64,000 nucleotides of DNA from CAZQXD01 sp964597315 (GCA_964597315.1 CAZQXD010000015.1:8961-72960), one strand, 5' to 3'. Shown: positions 51,620 through 60,839, counted from the stretch's first letter. Numbers and translations are program-made. The notes: generated from the letters alone by a model not told the origin.

Positions 51620-52579
51620 GGGGGCGGGGGCTACGGCGTCCAGCCACTGTTGGGCGGCCCGAAATCGAGTCCAGCCTGGCACCACCGCTGGCAGGCTCAC
51701 CTCCCGCCACTTGGGATGGCGGGAGGGTTGCTGAAAGGTCTGGAAATTTTCAAAAAACCGATTAACAAACCGCGCCACCTTGGCATAACGGCCCTGGCCA
51801 GGGTTCCAGCTGTACACCGCCAGCACCGCCCCCACCGCCACGGTGTTCACCGTCTCCCCGGCGGGGATCAGGCCGGGGTAATCGGCGCTGCCAAGCCGGG
51901 CCGGCAGATAGGTTTCCATAAGTCGCGGGGTATAGTCGATGGGCAAAAAATGCAGTCCACTGCCGGTGGCGATGTCCTTGAACAAAGTAGTAGGCTTGCC
52001 GGCGACATAGACCAAGGCGTCGATCTGGCCGTTTCTAAGTTGTTCCAGAGCCAGGCTTTGGTCATGGTGGGTGGTTTCCACCTGGATGCCCAATACATCG
52101 AAGATCACCGTTGTAGTCATTGCAGTGCCGCTGCCCTTGGAGTCCACATTGACCGTGCGCCCTTGCAGTTCGGCGATGCTGTTGATGCCGGGTCGAGCCA
52201 GCAAATGAAACTCCTCGTTGTAGAGTTTGGTAATGTAATGCACCCGGTTGGCGATATTGGCGTAGACGCCTTGTTGGCGCAGAAACTCCAGCACGTCGGA
52301 CTGGACGATGGCCACATCCATGCCTCGCAGATAGAGTAGGTCGGCCACGTTCTGCACCGATCCTTTTCCCAGAATGGCCAGAATCCGCAGATCCTCCGCG
52401 TCCAGCACGGCGGCTAAGTCGGCGCCGATGCGGATATAGGTGCCGTTGACGCCGCCGGTGACGATACCCACGGTGCCGCGGTTGACGCGATCACGCAGTT
52501 CCTCGGTGGTTTGGGCTTGGGCTTGGGCGGCGCCCAGTATGGCCAGTGCCATCAGTATCGGTACCAGAAATTGGGCCAT
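51608..52579 (-). CDS. TAXI-family solute-binding protein
   Basis: 323 residues. A signal peptide (LVPILMALAILGAAQAQAQ) precedes the TAXI-type TRAP binding fold: IVTGGVNGTYIRIGADLAA, GSVQNVADLLYLRGMDVAIVQ and TVNVDSKGSGTAMTTTVIFD are characteristic. Such proteins deliver small organic acids to a TRAP permease, but no permease gene is adjacent, so it is an orphan or has a sensing role. Its stop overlaps that of the convergent DamX-like gene by 12 bases. Confidence 0.88.
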   Translation of the reverse strand: MAQFLVPILMALAILGAAQAQAQTTEELRDRVNRGTVGIVTGGVNGTYIRIGADLAAVLDAEDLRILAILGKGSVQNVADLLYLRGMDVAIVQSDVLEFLRQQGVYANIANRVHYITKLYNEEFHLLARPGINSIAELQGRTVNVDSKGSGTAMTTTVIFDVLGIQVETTHHDQSLALEQLRNGQIDALVYVAGKPTTLFKDIATGSGLHFLPIDYTPRLMETYLPARLGSADYPGLIPAGETVNTVAVGAVLAVYSWNPGQGRYAKVARFVNRFFENFQTFQQPSRHPKWREVSLPAVVPGWTRFRAAQQWLDAVAPAPSGQ

Positions 52580-52627
52580 GGGTATCCTCTTGTTTTAGCC
52601 ATGGGCCGCCGCAGCCAGCGGCGGGGT

Positions 52628-53968
52628 TCAGCGGCTCTCCCGGTCCAGTTGTTCAGTGAGTTCCCGCAACTCCGGGGCGATGGTGACCGGATAAGGGGGC
52701 TGGACGCAGTTGGCGCGCAAGGTGTCGGGCAGGGCGGCTAGTTGCTCGGCCACTCGTCGGCGGATGGTATCCAGTGGCTCGACGGGTTTAAGGCGCTGTC
52801 CCGCCGTCATCACCAGGTCTAGCAGGGGTGTGCCGGGATGCGTCGTCGTTTCTAGCCCGAGACAGTCTTCTATCATCCGGCCATGAGCGTCCGTGCACCG
52901 ATAGACCTGCTTGCGCCCTGGCCAGGTGGATTTGCCCTCGGCGCGCTTGCGCCGTGCCCGACCGGCGTATTCCTGGAGCTTGTAGACGCAATCCAGGGAG
53001 GGCCGGTCGGCGGAGATTCCCAACCGGGTGCCTACCCCGAAGCCGTCGATGGGCGCCTGGGCGGCTATCAATTCCGTCAGCCGCTGCTCGTCCAGGTCGC
53101 CGCTGGCGAAGAGGGTTACTTTATCAAGGCCGCCGGCGTCGAGAATCGCCCGCACCCAGCGGGCCTGTTCCGCCAGGTCGCCGCTGTCGATCCGCACGCC
53201 TTTGATGGTGATGCCCTGTTCCGCCAGCCGGGGGGCCAGATCCACCACTTTGCGGGCAGCGGCTTGAGTGTCGTACGTGTCCAGCAACAACACCACGGTA
53301 TCCGGCTGGGCCATGGCGAAGTGGAAGAAAGCGTCCTCTTCTCGGTCGTGGGCCTGAATCAGGGAATGGGCCATGGTGCCGTACAGGGGAATATGGAAGC
53401 GGGCGCCGGCCAGTACCGTGGCGGTGCCGGCGAAGCCCGCAAGATAAGCGGCCCGGGCCGCCAGCACAGCGGCCTCGGCCCCGTGGGCGCGGCGCATGCC
53501 AAAATCCACCAGGGTTTTACCAGGAGCGGCCAGGACGCAGCGGGCCGCCTTGGAGGCGATCAGGGTCTGGAAGTGGAGCAGATTGATCAACCGACTTTCC
53601 ACTAACTGGGCTTGGGGCAGGGGAGCGGTCACCCGCAGAATAGGCTCGAAGGGAAAGATCACCGTGCCTTCGGCCACCGCGCGCACCTCTCCGGTAAACC
53701 GCAACTTTGCTAGATAATCCACAAACGCCCTGGAAAACCGCCCATCGCGGGACAGCCAGCCCAGTTCATCGGCGCTGAAATGGAGATTCTCCAGAAAATC
53801 CAGGGCCTGCTCCAGGCCGGTGGCCAGTAGGAAACCCCGTTCCGGGGGTAAGCGACGGATAAACAACTCAAACACTGCCGTGTTCTCCATGCTCTGGTTG
53901 TAGTAGGTGTGGAGCATGGTGAGTTGATACAGATCGGTCAGCAGCGCATTATCAGCAGATCGAAACAT
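52628..53968 (-). CDS. pncB: Nicotinate phosphoribosyltransferase
   Basis: 446 residues from the ATG at 53968; the frame continues to 54205 but that part is not protein-like. The start FRSADNALLTDLYQLTM and the later VDFGMRRAHGAEAA, YGTMAHSLIQAHDREEDAF (with the phosphorylated-type His) and KGVRIDSGDLAE are all conserved in the family. It joins nicotinate to PRPP to give nicotinate mononucleotide in NAD salvage. It stands about 50 bp upstream of the TAXI gene on the same strand. Confidence 0.94.
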   Translation of the reverse strand: MFRSADNALLTDLYQLTMLHTYYNQSMENTAVFELFIRRLPPERGFLLATGLEQALDFLENLHFSADELGWLSRDGRFSRAFVDYLAKLRFTGEVRAVAEGTVIFPFEPILRVTAPLPQAQLVESRLINLLHFQTLIASKAARCVLAAPGKTLVDFGMRRAHGAEAAVLAARAAYLAGFAGTATVLAGARFHIPLYGTMAHSLIQAHDREEDAFFHFAMAQPDTVVLLLDTYDTQAAARKVVDLAPRLAEQGITIKGVRIDSGDLAEQARWVRAILDAGGLDKVTLFASGDLDEQRLTELIAAQAPIDGFGVGTRLGISADRPSLDCVYKLQEYAGRARRKRAEGKSTWPGRKQVYRCTDAHGRMIEDCLGLETTTHPGTPLLDLVMTAGQRLKPVEPLDTIRRRVAEQLAALPDTLRANCVQPPYPVTIAPELRELTEQLDRESR

Positions 53969-54448
53969 CAGCCAGTCTCGCCCTGACGCCGGGTTGAATG
54001 CGGGGTTTGACGGGTTTCCAGGCGCCGTTCGCCATAGCGGCCTCCCTTTGGGGTTGCATAGAAACTCTAGCAGGCAGACCAGAACCTTGATAGGGGCGGT
54101 GGGACGGTGATCGGCAAAAAAAATGGCGACGTCTGTTGGAACGACAGCGTCGCCGTAAGGGCTGGATTGGCAAGGTGAAATATACAGATCGGCAAGCTGC
54201 TTCACAATTAGGGCGTTCCATAGGGGGATTATGGTTTTCCCTAGATCGTCGTTGGGCGTCCAACGCCCCGAATGGGGCTGGAATACGTAAACACCTTGCC
54301 CAGCGTAAGGAAATTACCAATGCTCTGTTGGCTCGGATTTGCTTAAATTATCCTATTAATTCCGTCGCTCCGGGATGGCGGAGTCTGGTTGCCATAAGGG
54401 CCGTAGTGGTGACGTGGACATGGCGATTCGCAATGGAGGAAGGACTGA
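53969..54448. other. Intergenic region between pncB and a receiver protein
   Basis: About 480 bp without a convincing gene. An open frame of 108 codons (54136-54462) runs into the receiver gene, has no ribosome site and looks fortuitous. A small hairpin (CGTTGG-GCGT-CCAACG, 54250-54265) and an AT-richer zone at 54310-54365 could belong to the promoter of the receiver gene. Confidence 0.4.
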
Positions 54449-54823
54449 GTGCAACGTGTTAGGACAGTCTTTGTGGTGGATGATGACTCCGCCATCAGAG
54501 ATGCGCTACAGCTTTTGCTGACGGTCTCGGGGTATCGGGTGGAACTGTACGCCAGCGCCTCGCAGTTTTTGGAGTCTTTTCAATCGCCACGCCCGGGGTG
54601 CCTGTTACTGGATATATATATGCCGGGCATGGACGGTTTGGATTTACTGGAAGAATTGAAAAATCGGAATATCCCCTTGCCCATTATCATGTTCACGGGA
54701 CACGGTGATAGAAAGTTGGCGCGCCAGGCCCTAAACAATGGGGTGATGGCTTTTCTGGAAAAACCCTTCACCAGCCAAGCGCTGATCAAGCAGATCGAAA
54801 AAGCCCTGAAATGTTGTAAGTAG
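54449..54823 (+). CDS. Single-domain response regulator (FixJ-type receiver)
   Basis: 124 residues from a GTG behind GGAGGAAGG. It is a receiver domain only: acidic cluster DDD at 11-13, phosphoacceptor Asp55 (CLLLDIYMPGMDG), Thr in MFTGHGD and Lys in FLEKPF. The sequence is close to the receiver of the FixJ-like protein encoded convergently next door, but it lacks the helix-turn-helix. Such proteins act as phosphate sinks or by binding partners. Confidence 0.88.
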   Translation: MQRVRTVFVVDDDSAIRDALQLLLTVSGYRVELYASASQFLESFQSPRPGCLLLDIYMPGMDGLDLLEELKNRNIPLPIIMFTGHGDRKLARQALNNGVMAFLEKPFTSQALIKQIEKALKCCK

Positions 54824-54851
54824 CTCAAGGCGTCGTTTTGTAGTCCGCTGA

Positions 54852-55469
54852 CTAGCTCTGGAACTGCTTGTATAAGGCCAGCATCCTCACCAGATCCGAT
54901 AGGGAGTTGGCCGCCAGTTTCTCCATGACCCGCTTACGGTGGGCTTCCACCGTCGATACGCTAATGTACAGATCGGCGGCAATGACTTTGTTGTACTGTC
55001 CCTCCACCACCCGATCCAGCACCTCCCGCTCCCGGTTGGAGAGCAAGGCCATGCGTTCGGCAATAGCCTGGTAGCGGCGCTGCTGTTGGCGGATCAGGGC
55101 GTCTTTATCCAGGGCGTCCTGGACCCGGTCTAGCAGCATCGGCCCGGAAAACGGTTTTTCAATAAAGTCCAGGGCGCCGGCTTTCATGGCCCGGATCGCC
55201 ATGGGCACGTCTCCATGGCCGGTGAGGATAATGATCGGCAAACGGATATTGTCGGCGGTCAGGCTGTCCTGTAACTCCAGGCCGCTCATACCGGGCATGC
55301 GTACATCCAGCAGCAGGCAACCAGGCTGATCCGGGGTATAGGCGGCGAGAAACTCCGCAGCGCAATTGAAGGTCCGCGCCCGAAAACCGGAGGTCGTTAG
55401 TAGCAGCTTAAGCGCATCGCGCACCGCCGTGTCATCGTCCACCACAAATACCGTGGAGTTCTGGCTCAT
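54852..55469 (-). CDS. FixJ-family two-component response regulator
   Basis: 205 residues from the ATG at 55469; an in-frame start four codons upstream exists. Receiver with DDD at 11-13, Asp55 in LLLDVRMPGMSG and Lys in FIEKPF, then a LuxR-type helix-turn-helix (about 140-200: LSNREREVLDRVVEGQYNKV, ISVSTVEAHRKRVMEKL). A DNA-binding activator controlled by a histidine kinase that is not adjacent. It shares an end with the receiver-only gene across 28 bp. Confidence 0.93.
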   Translation of the reverse strand: MSQNSTVFVVDDDTAVRDALKLLLTTSGFRARTFNCAAEFLAAYTPDQPGCLLLDVRMPGMSGLELQDSLTADNIRLPIIILTGHGDVPMAIRAMKAGALDFIEKPFSGPMLLDRVQDALDKDALIRQQQRRYQAIAERMALLSNREREVLDRVVEGQYNKVIAADLYISVSTVEAHRKRVMEKLAANSLSDLVRMLALYKQFQS

Positions 55470-55607
55470 AATCCGTCTCAATGCAATCCAGGCGGCGGGT
55501 CCCTCGGCGAATAGGACACCAGGCAGTCATTTGTCGAACGGCAACAGGATACCTGCTGTTTTTAAAAATCCCAAGTTGCCGTGATAAAAAAGCGGCCATC
55601 GAGGATT

Positions 55608-56024
55608 TTAATGGTCCTGGGGACCCGTGATGGACTCGATCAGCACACATAGGGTTTCGCCGTCGGGTTCCCCGTCGGGCATGCTCCGCCACTGGCGTAG
55701 GGCATTCTCCATTCGCCCCTGCAAGGCGAGCAGTTCGGCTAGCTTGCGGCGGTTGTCCACGATTCGCCCCTCGATGATCGCCCGAACCCGGGGACAGGGG
55801 GAGCGGTCATGGGCGGCGTGATCGAGAATCTCGCCAATCTCGGTCAAAGTAAAGCCCAGTTCCTGGGCCTGGCGGATAAACCGTAGCCGTTGAGTGTCGG
55901 ATTCTGAATAGAGCTTATAACCGTTGTCCGGGTCGCGTCGGGGCTGCAGCAAGCCGATGCGGGTATAGTAGCGGACAATATGGGGCGGCAATTCGGCGCG
56001 CCGGGCCAGTTCGTGTACTTTCAA
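55608..56024 (-). CDS. MerR-family regulator
   Basis: 138 residues from a TTG with AGGGA upstream. The MerR helix-turn-helix (KVHELARRAELPPHIVRYYT, IGLLQPRRDPDNGYKLYSE) and dimerisation helix are clear. A single Cys in SPCPRVRAII matches the first ligand of metal-sensing members, but the C-terminal Cys pair is absent, so the signal may not be a metal. It is divergent from the TldD-like gene and the CGGGCG...CGCCCG dyad at 56049-56066 in between may be its operator. Confidence 0.87.
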   Translation of the reverse strand: MKVHELARRAELPPHIVRYYTRIGLLQPRRDPDNGYKLYSESDTQRLRFIRQAQELGFTLTEIGEILDHAAHDRSPCPRVRAIIEGRIVDNRRKLAELLALQGRMENALRQWRSMPDGEPDGETLCVLIESITGPQDH

Positions 56025-56156
56025 TTTTAATCCCTGGGGAGTGGTCGCCGGGCGCCGGGACGCCCGACTGACACGCTTTGGTCAAGAGCGACCCCTAGTA
56101 TGCCCCATTCGTCGCTCCCGGCTGATGGATGCTGATCACGATTGCGAGGTTTCCTT

Positions 56157-57590
56157 GTGCTGGCAGAGATCGAAAAACAGTTTCGCGCCTTGGCCCCGGC
56201 CGTGGAGTTTTGCTCCCTGCGCCTGGTCCATGAACGCCATGAGGTGCTGAGCGTGCGCCGGGATGTGGCGCGGCCGGTGCGCCAGACCGAGGACCTGGGG
56301 GTGATGGTTAGTGTGTTCCACGAAGGCGGGTTGGGCTATGCCGCCACCCCCGATCTGAGCCGGGCTGGCCTGAAACAGGCCCTGGAACAGGCTCGGGTTT
56401 GGGCCGAGGCGAGCGCTGGTCACAACCTGCTGGGCCTGACCGCGCTGGAACGCCAGCCTCCCGCCGGAGAGCATCACGGTCCCGAGCTTCGGCCCTGGCG
56501 GTCCTTGTCCCTAACCGAGCGCTTGGAACTGCTGGTCCGGGAGTGCGCCCGCCTCAAAGTGGACTCCCGCATCCAGGACTGGCAGGCCAGCCTGTGGTAC
56601 ACCGACACCGAAACTCTGTACCTGGATAGCGGCGGTGGGCGGGTCTATCAGCGGTATCCAGCCCTGCTGCCTTCTCTGTCCGCCACCGCCCATCGCCCTG
56701 GCGAGACCCAGACCCGCAGCTTTGGCCGAGGCGCCCATGTGCGCCGGGGTGGGTTGGAGGTGCTGGACGCCACGGGCTTTTTCGAGGCCGCCCCCACGAT
56801 CGGTCGGCAAGCGGTTGAGCTGCTGGAAGCCCCCCATTGTCCGTCCGGGACCATGGACCTGGTGCTGGCCCCGGACCAGATGATTCTGCAAATCCACGAG
56901 TCCATCGGCCATCCCCTGGAACTGGACCGGATACTCGGGGACGAGCGCAACTACGCCGGCGCCAGCTTCGTCACCCCGGAGATGTTCGGGCGCTACCCCT
57001 ACGGCTCCGAACTGCTCAATGTCACCTTCGACCCCTCCCATCCTGAGCAAATCGCCAGTTATGCCTATGACGACGAGGGACGGCCCGCCGCGCGGGAGTA
57101 TCTGATTCAAAATGGCGTGTTGCTGCGGCCCCTGGGGGGCGGCGGCTCCCAGGCCCGAACCGGGCTGCCGGGGGTAGCCAACGCCCGGGCGTGCGCCTGG
57201 AACCGTCCGCCCATCGACCGCATGGCCAATCTCAACCTGGAACCAGGCAGTGATTGCTTCGCCGACCTGCTGGCTCGGGTCGAGCGGGGCGTGTATATGG
57301 AGACCAATTGCTCCTGGTCCATCGACGACTCCCGGAACAAGTTTCAGTTTGGCTGTGAGTGGGGCCGGCTGATTAAAGACGGGGAGCTGACCTGCGTGAT
57401 CAAAAACCCCAATTACCGGGGCATTTCCGCCAGCTTCTGGCGCAGCCTGGCTGGAGTGGGGGATGCCTCCACCTGGCAAGTGCTGGGGGTGGCCAACTGC
57501 GGCAAGGGCGAGCCAAACCAGGCCATCCGGGTGGGCCACGCCAGCCCTCCCTGTCTGTTCCGCCAAGTCGCCGTATTTGGGGGGGAATAA
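56157..57590 (+). CDS. TldD-type metalloprotease subunit
   Basis: 477 residues from a GTG with GAGG seven bases upstream. The TldD zinc-protease motif HESIGHPLELDR (residues about 247-258) is intact. The C-terminal region (VYMETNCSWSIDDSRNKFQF) and the general layout fit the TldD/PmbA fold. With a TldE partner it forms a heterodimeric peptidase that trims unfolded peptides and, in several systems, matures ribosomal peptides such as microcin B17. The TldE-like gene starts three bases downstream, so they form one unit. Confidence 0.88.
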   Translation: MLAEIEKQFRALAPAVEFCSLRLVHERHEVLSVRRDVARPVRQTEDLGVMVSVFHEGGLGYAATPDLSRAGLKQALEQARVWAEASAGHNLLGLTALERQPPAGEHHGPELRPWRSLSLTERLELLVRECARLKVDSRIQDWQASLWYTDTETLYLDSGGGRVYQRYPALLPSLSATAHRPGETQTRSFGRGAHVRRGGLEVLDATGFFEAAPTIGRQAVELLEAPHCPSGTMDLVLAPDQMILQIHESIGHPLELDRILGDERNYAGASFVTPEMFGRYPYGSELLNVTFDPSHPEQIASYAYDDEGRPAAREYLIQNGVLLRPLGGGGSQARTGLPGVANARACAWNRPPIDRMANLNLEPGSDCFADLLARVERGVYMETNCSWSIDDSRNKFQFGCEWGRLIKDGELTCVIKNPNYRGISASFWRSLAGVGDASTWQVLGVANCGKGEPNQAIRVGHASPPCLFRQVAVFGGE

Positions 57591-57593
57591 GCC

Positions 57594-58916
57594 GTGCAGG
57601 ACTATTTTTTCGCCATCGCAGAGTATCTGGATAGCCTGCTCCAAGGGGATGAAATCCACACTTGCGCCTTTACCGGCGAGGACTCGGACTTCGTGCGCTT
57701 TAACCACGCTCGGGTCCGCCAGGCCGGCCGGGTCCGCCAGCAGTCCCTAACCCTAGAGCTGATCCAGGGCCGCCGTCACGCCCGGGGAGAACTGACCCTG
57801 GCCGGAGCCTGGACCGAGGACCGCGCCCGGCTGACACGGCTGATGAATGAACTACGGGATATTTGCGCCCAGGTTCCCGAAGACCCTTGGCTGCTCTACG
57901 CCACCGAAGCGATGCTTAACGAACAACAGCATCCCGATACGCTGCCTTCGGGACCGGAATTGGCCGCCCAGGTGCTGGAGGCCGGCGCTGGCCAGGATCT
58001 AGTGGGGATATTGGCCCGAGGGCCGGTATACGCCGGTTTCGCCAGTTCTTTCGGCGGTCGCTGCTGGTATCGCCGCCCTAGTTTCAATCTGGACTGGAGC
58101 CTGTACCTCAAGACCGACAAAGCAGTGAAGAGCCGCTATGCGGGCTTTACTTGGGATGCCGCCGAACTGGATGCCCGGATGAGCGCCGCCGCTGGCCGCC
58201 TGGAGACCCTGGCCCGCCCCTGGCGCGACCTTCCCCCTGGGCGCTACCGGGCGTATCTGGCCCCCACGGCCCTGGAGGAGATCATGGCTCTGCTGGCCTG
58301 GGAGGGTTTCAGTCATCGGGCCTTGCGCACGGGCCATTCGCCCCTGCTGCGGATGGTGGAGTCCGGCCAGTACTTGCATCCCCTGATCAACCTGCGGGAG
58401 AACACCGCCGAGGGGGTGGCCCCACCTTTTCAGGAAGCTGGGTTTCCCCGGCCGGATTCCATTCAGCTCATCGGCCAGGGCCGCTTCCAGGACAGCCTGG
58501 TCTCCCCTCGTTCGGCGGCGGAATACGGCATGCCCGACAACGGCGCCGCCGAGGACGAGTCGCCCCGCTCCCTGGATCTGGCCGGGGGAGAACTGGACGC
58601 CGAACGCATCCTGGAAACCCTGGACACGGGCCTATACCTGGGCAATCTCTGGTATCTGAACTGGTCCGACCCAAACGCCGCCCGGCTCACCGGCATGACC
58701 CGTTTCGCCACCTTCTGGGTGGAGGATGGCCGTATCCAGGCCCCGGTTCAGCCCCTGCGCTTCGACGAAAGCCTGTACCGACTGCTGGGCGATCAACTGC
58801 TGGGGCTGACCCGGCGGCGGGAACTACTGTTGGACCCGGACAGCTACGGCGGTCGCTCCAGCCGCAGCGCCCGGCTGCCGGGGGCGCTGGTAGGGGAGAT
58901 GACCTTTACGCTCTGA
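57594..58916 (+). CDS. TldE/PmbA-type partner subunit
   Basis: 440 residues from a GTG. It has the PmbA/TldE fold (ENTAEGVAPPFQEAGFPRP, then DTGLYLGNLWYLNWSDPNAARLTGMTRFATFWV) but no HExxxH, as expected of the inactive chain of the pair. It is quite diverged from E. coli PmbA. The pair with the preceding gene would form the active heterodimer. No precursor peptide gene could be identified beside it. Confidence 0.86.
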   Translation: MQDYFFAIAEYLDSLLQGDEIHTCAFTGEDSDFVRFNHARVRQAGRVRQQSLTLELIQGRRHARGELTLAGAWTEDRARLTRLMNELRDICAQVPEDPWLLYATEAMLNEQQHPDTLPSGPELAAQVLEAGAGQDLVGILARGPVYAGFASSFGGRCWYRRPSFNLDWSLYLKTDKAVKSRYAGFTWDAAELDARMSAAAGRLETLARPWRDLPPGRYRAYLAPTALEEIMALLAWEGFSHRALRTGHSPLLRMVESGQYLHPLINLRENTAEGVAPPFQEAGFPRPDSIQLIGQGRFQDSLVSPRSAAEYGMPDNGAAEDESPRSLDLAGGELDAERILETLDTGLYLGNLWYLNWSDPNAARLTGMTRFATFWVEDGRIQAPVQPLRFDESLYRLLGDQLLGLTRRRELLLDPDSYGGRSSRSARLPGALVGEMTFTL

Positions 58917-59035
58917 TGGGCGGCGGCCAGCGCCCGGAGAGTCCGAACCCTTGAATTTTCCCTCCCTCGGTCGATAACCCGCCCATCAGGCCGGGCCAGG
59001 CTGCCGGTCAATCAGCCGAGGGGGGTAGACACAAT

Positions 59036-60610
59036 ATGGCTTCAATGCTGCGGAAGTTGTTTGGGCGACAAGAGACGGACATCACGCCGGTCATCCAGCA
59101 ACCCGACCCGGAACCGCCCAGGCTGCTGGAATCCAGCGCCGGGTTGCGGGCCTGTCTGGACTGCCTACGGGCCAATGTGTTCGTGGCCGATCTGGATTTT
59201 AATTTGGTGTATATGAACGCCCAGGCCGAGGAGACCATTCGTCCCATCGAGGACGAGGTGATTAAGGTATTCGGAGTGAGCGTGGACGACCTGCTAGGCG
59301 GCTCCATCCATCGTTTTCACCGGGACCCGGAGCGCGTGGAACGGATTCTCGGGGATTACCTGGGCAGTTTGCCACGCAAGGCCGTGTTCAATTTCGGCAA
59401 AATCACCCTGCGCACCACCATCAATGCCGTGACCACGCCCGACGGCGTCTTGCTGGGCTATATCGTCTTCTGGGACGATATCACCCAGATCATGGCAACC
59501 GAGCGTCAGGTCCAGGAGGCCCATCAGCGGGAACAAGACCAGGCCGAGGACTTGCGCGCCAAGGTGGAAATCCTGTTGAAGGCCGTGGAGCAGGCCGCCG
59601 GGGGCGATCTTGGCCGTGAGGTGCCGGTGCGGGGCAAGGATGCGATCGGTCGGGTGGGCAATGGCTTTGCCGAACTGCTGACCAACCTCCGCTCCAGTCT
59701 GGGAAGCATCGCCGATAACACCCGCCAGGTGGCCGGGGAGGCCGAGGCGCTGCTGCGGGTGGCCGAGCAACTGCGGGGTAACGCCGACAACACTTCCCAA
59801 CGCTCGGAGCGTGTGTCCGACGCCGCCGATCAGGTCAACCAGGGGGTGGAGACCGCCGCCGCCGCCGCCGAGCAAATGAGCGTCAGTGTCAGGGAAATCG
59901 CCCAGAACGCCGCCCAGGCGTCTAATGTGGCCACCAAGGCTGTGGATATGGCCCAGACCGCCGCCACCATCATGTCCCGGTTAGGTAGCAGCAGTCACCA
60001 GATCGGCGATGTGCTGAAGGTCATCAACAGCATCGCCGAACAGACCAACTTGCTGGCCCTTAACGCCACCATCGAGGCGGCCCGGGCCGGGGAGGCGGGG
60101 AAGGGCTTCGCAGTGGTGGCCAACGAAGTCAAGGAACTGGCCAAGGAAACCGGAGAGTGGACCCTGCGCGTCCTGGTGCTGACCCTGGCCCTGACCCCGC
60201 TGAGCCAGCTCACCGGCAAACCCCAGTTCGTGCGCATACGCCGCATGGTGGGCCTGTTCACCCTGTTCTATGCCACGGTGCATTTCCTGGTCTGGATGAG
60301 TTTCCTGCTGGCCTTCCGCTGGGTCGCCATCGGCGAGGAACTGGTACAGAGACCATTCATCACGGTGGGGTTCGCCGCCTATATGATCCTCCTGGCCCTG
60401 GGCATCACCTCACCCCAGTTCATGCTGCGCAAACTCGGCAAGAACTGGAAGAAGTTGCACCGCCTGATCTACGCGGCGGCCATTCTCGGGCTTATCCACC
60501 TGCTCTGGATTCTGCGCACAGACGTGGGGGAAGCCGCCTTGTATGGGCTTATCGTGGCGGTTTTACTGGGGTTCAGGGTCGTGAAAAGCCGGAAGAAGGC
60601 GATCGCCTAG
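59036..60610 (+). CDS. Chemoreceptor fused in frame to C-terminal MsrQ (fusion or misjoin)
   Basis: 524 residues. Residues 1-140 include a PAS-type domain; about 165-370 form the methyl-accepting signalling domain up to the conserved tip (LLALNATIEAARAGEAGKGF, then AVVANEVKELAKET). Directly after this Thr the frame continues as MsrQ from TGEWTLRVLVLTLALTPLS onward, with haem-ligand His in ATVHF, KLHRL and LIHLLW, missing the first helix. The second half of the receptor bundle is absent. Such a fusion is unlikely to signal normally; a deletion between two genes or an assembly error near 60150 are the simplest explanations. Confidence 0.75.
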   Translation: MASMLRKLFGRQETDITPVIQQPDPEPPRLLESSAGLRACLDCLRANVFVADLDFNLVYMNAQAEETIRPIEDEVIKVFGVSVDDLLGGSIHRFHRDPERVERILGDYLGSLPRKAVFNFGKITLRTTINAVTTPDGVLLGYIVFWDDITQIMATERQVQEAHQREQDQAEDLRAKVEILLKAVEQAAGGDLGREVPVRGKDAIGRVGNGFAELLTNLRSSLGSIADNTRQVAGEAEALLRVAEQLRGNADNTSQRSERVSDAADQVNQGVETAAAAAEQMSVSVREIAQNAAQASNVATKAVDMAQTAATIMSRLGSSSHQIGDVLKVINSIAEQTNLLALNATIEAARAGEAGKGFAVVANEVKELAKETGEWTLRVLVLTLALTPLSQLTGKPQFVRIRRMVGLFTLFYATVHFLVWMSFLLAFRWVAIGEELVQRPFITVGFAAYMILLALGITSPQFMLRKLGKNWKKLHRLIYAAAILGLIHLLWILRTDVGEAALYGLIVAVLLGFRVVKSRKKAIA

Positions 60611-60632
60611 GAATTGATTGAGGTAGAGAAGT

Positions 60633-60651
60633 ACCAATACTGGGGAAGTAT

Positions 60652-60655
<4 letters not shown>
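60633..60655 (-). terminator. Hairpin at the end of tRNA-Ile
   Basis: ACCAATACT, a 5-nt loop, and AGTATTGGT form a perfect 9-bp stem that begins inside the encoded CCA of the tRNA. On the minus strand only a weak T-rich tail follows. It may terminate the tRNA transcript, and read on the plus strand it follows the MsrQ-like stop. Confidence 0.4.
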
Positions 60656-60728
<73 letters not shown>

Positions 60729-60756
60729 AATCTGTTTCCTGCATTTACTCTGAGCT

Positions 60757-60830
60757 GGGCCGGTCGGAGACCTCACCCTGCTCTTTACCCAAGATCGGGG
60801 GTGCGCTCTAACCAACTGAGCTGCAGACCC
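60757..60830 (-). pseudogene. Broken tRNA-Ile copy
   Basis: The 5' 40 nt (acceptor 5' strand, D arm and the start of the anticodon stem) match tRNA-Ile about 100 bp away almost exactly. The anticodon loop is then interrupted by an insertion of about 12 bp, and the T arm has lost about 6 bp. Flanking sequence (AATCTGTTTC and TTACTCTGAGCT) is duplicated too, so a tandem duplication followed by decay is likely. Confidence 0.7.
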
Positions 60831-60839
60831 AATCTGTTT

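Noticed and set aside
54136..54462. 108-codon open frame before the receiver gene
   Set aside because: No ribosome site, overlaps the well-supported receiver start, and looks like random high-GC open sequence.
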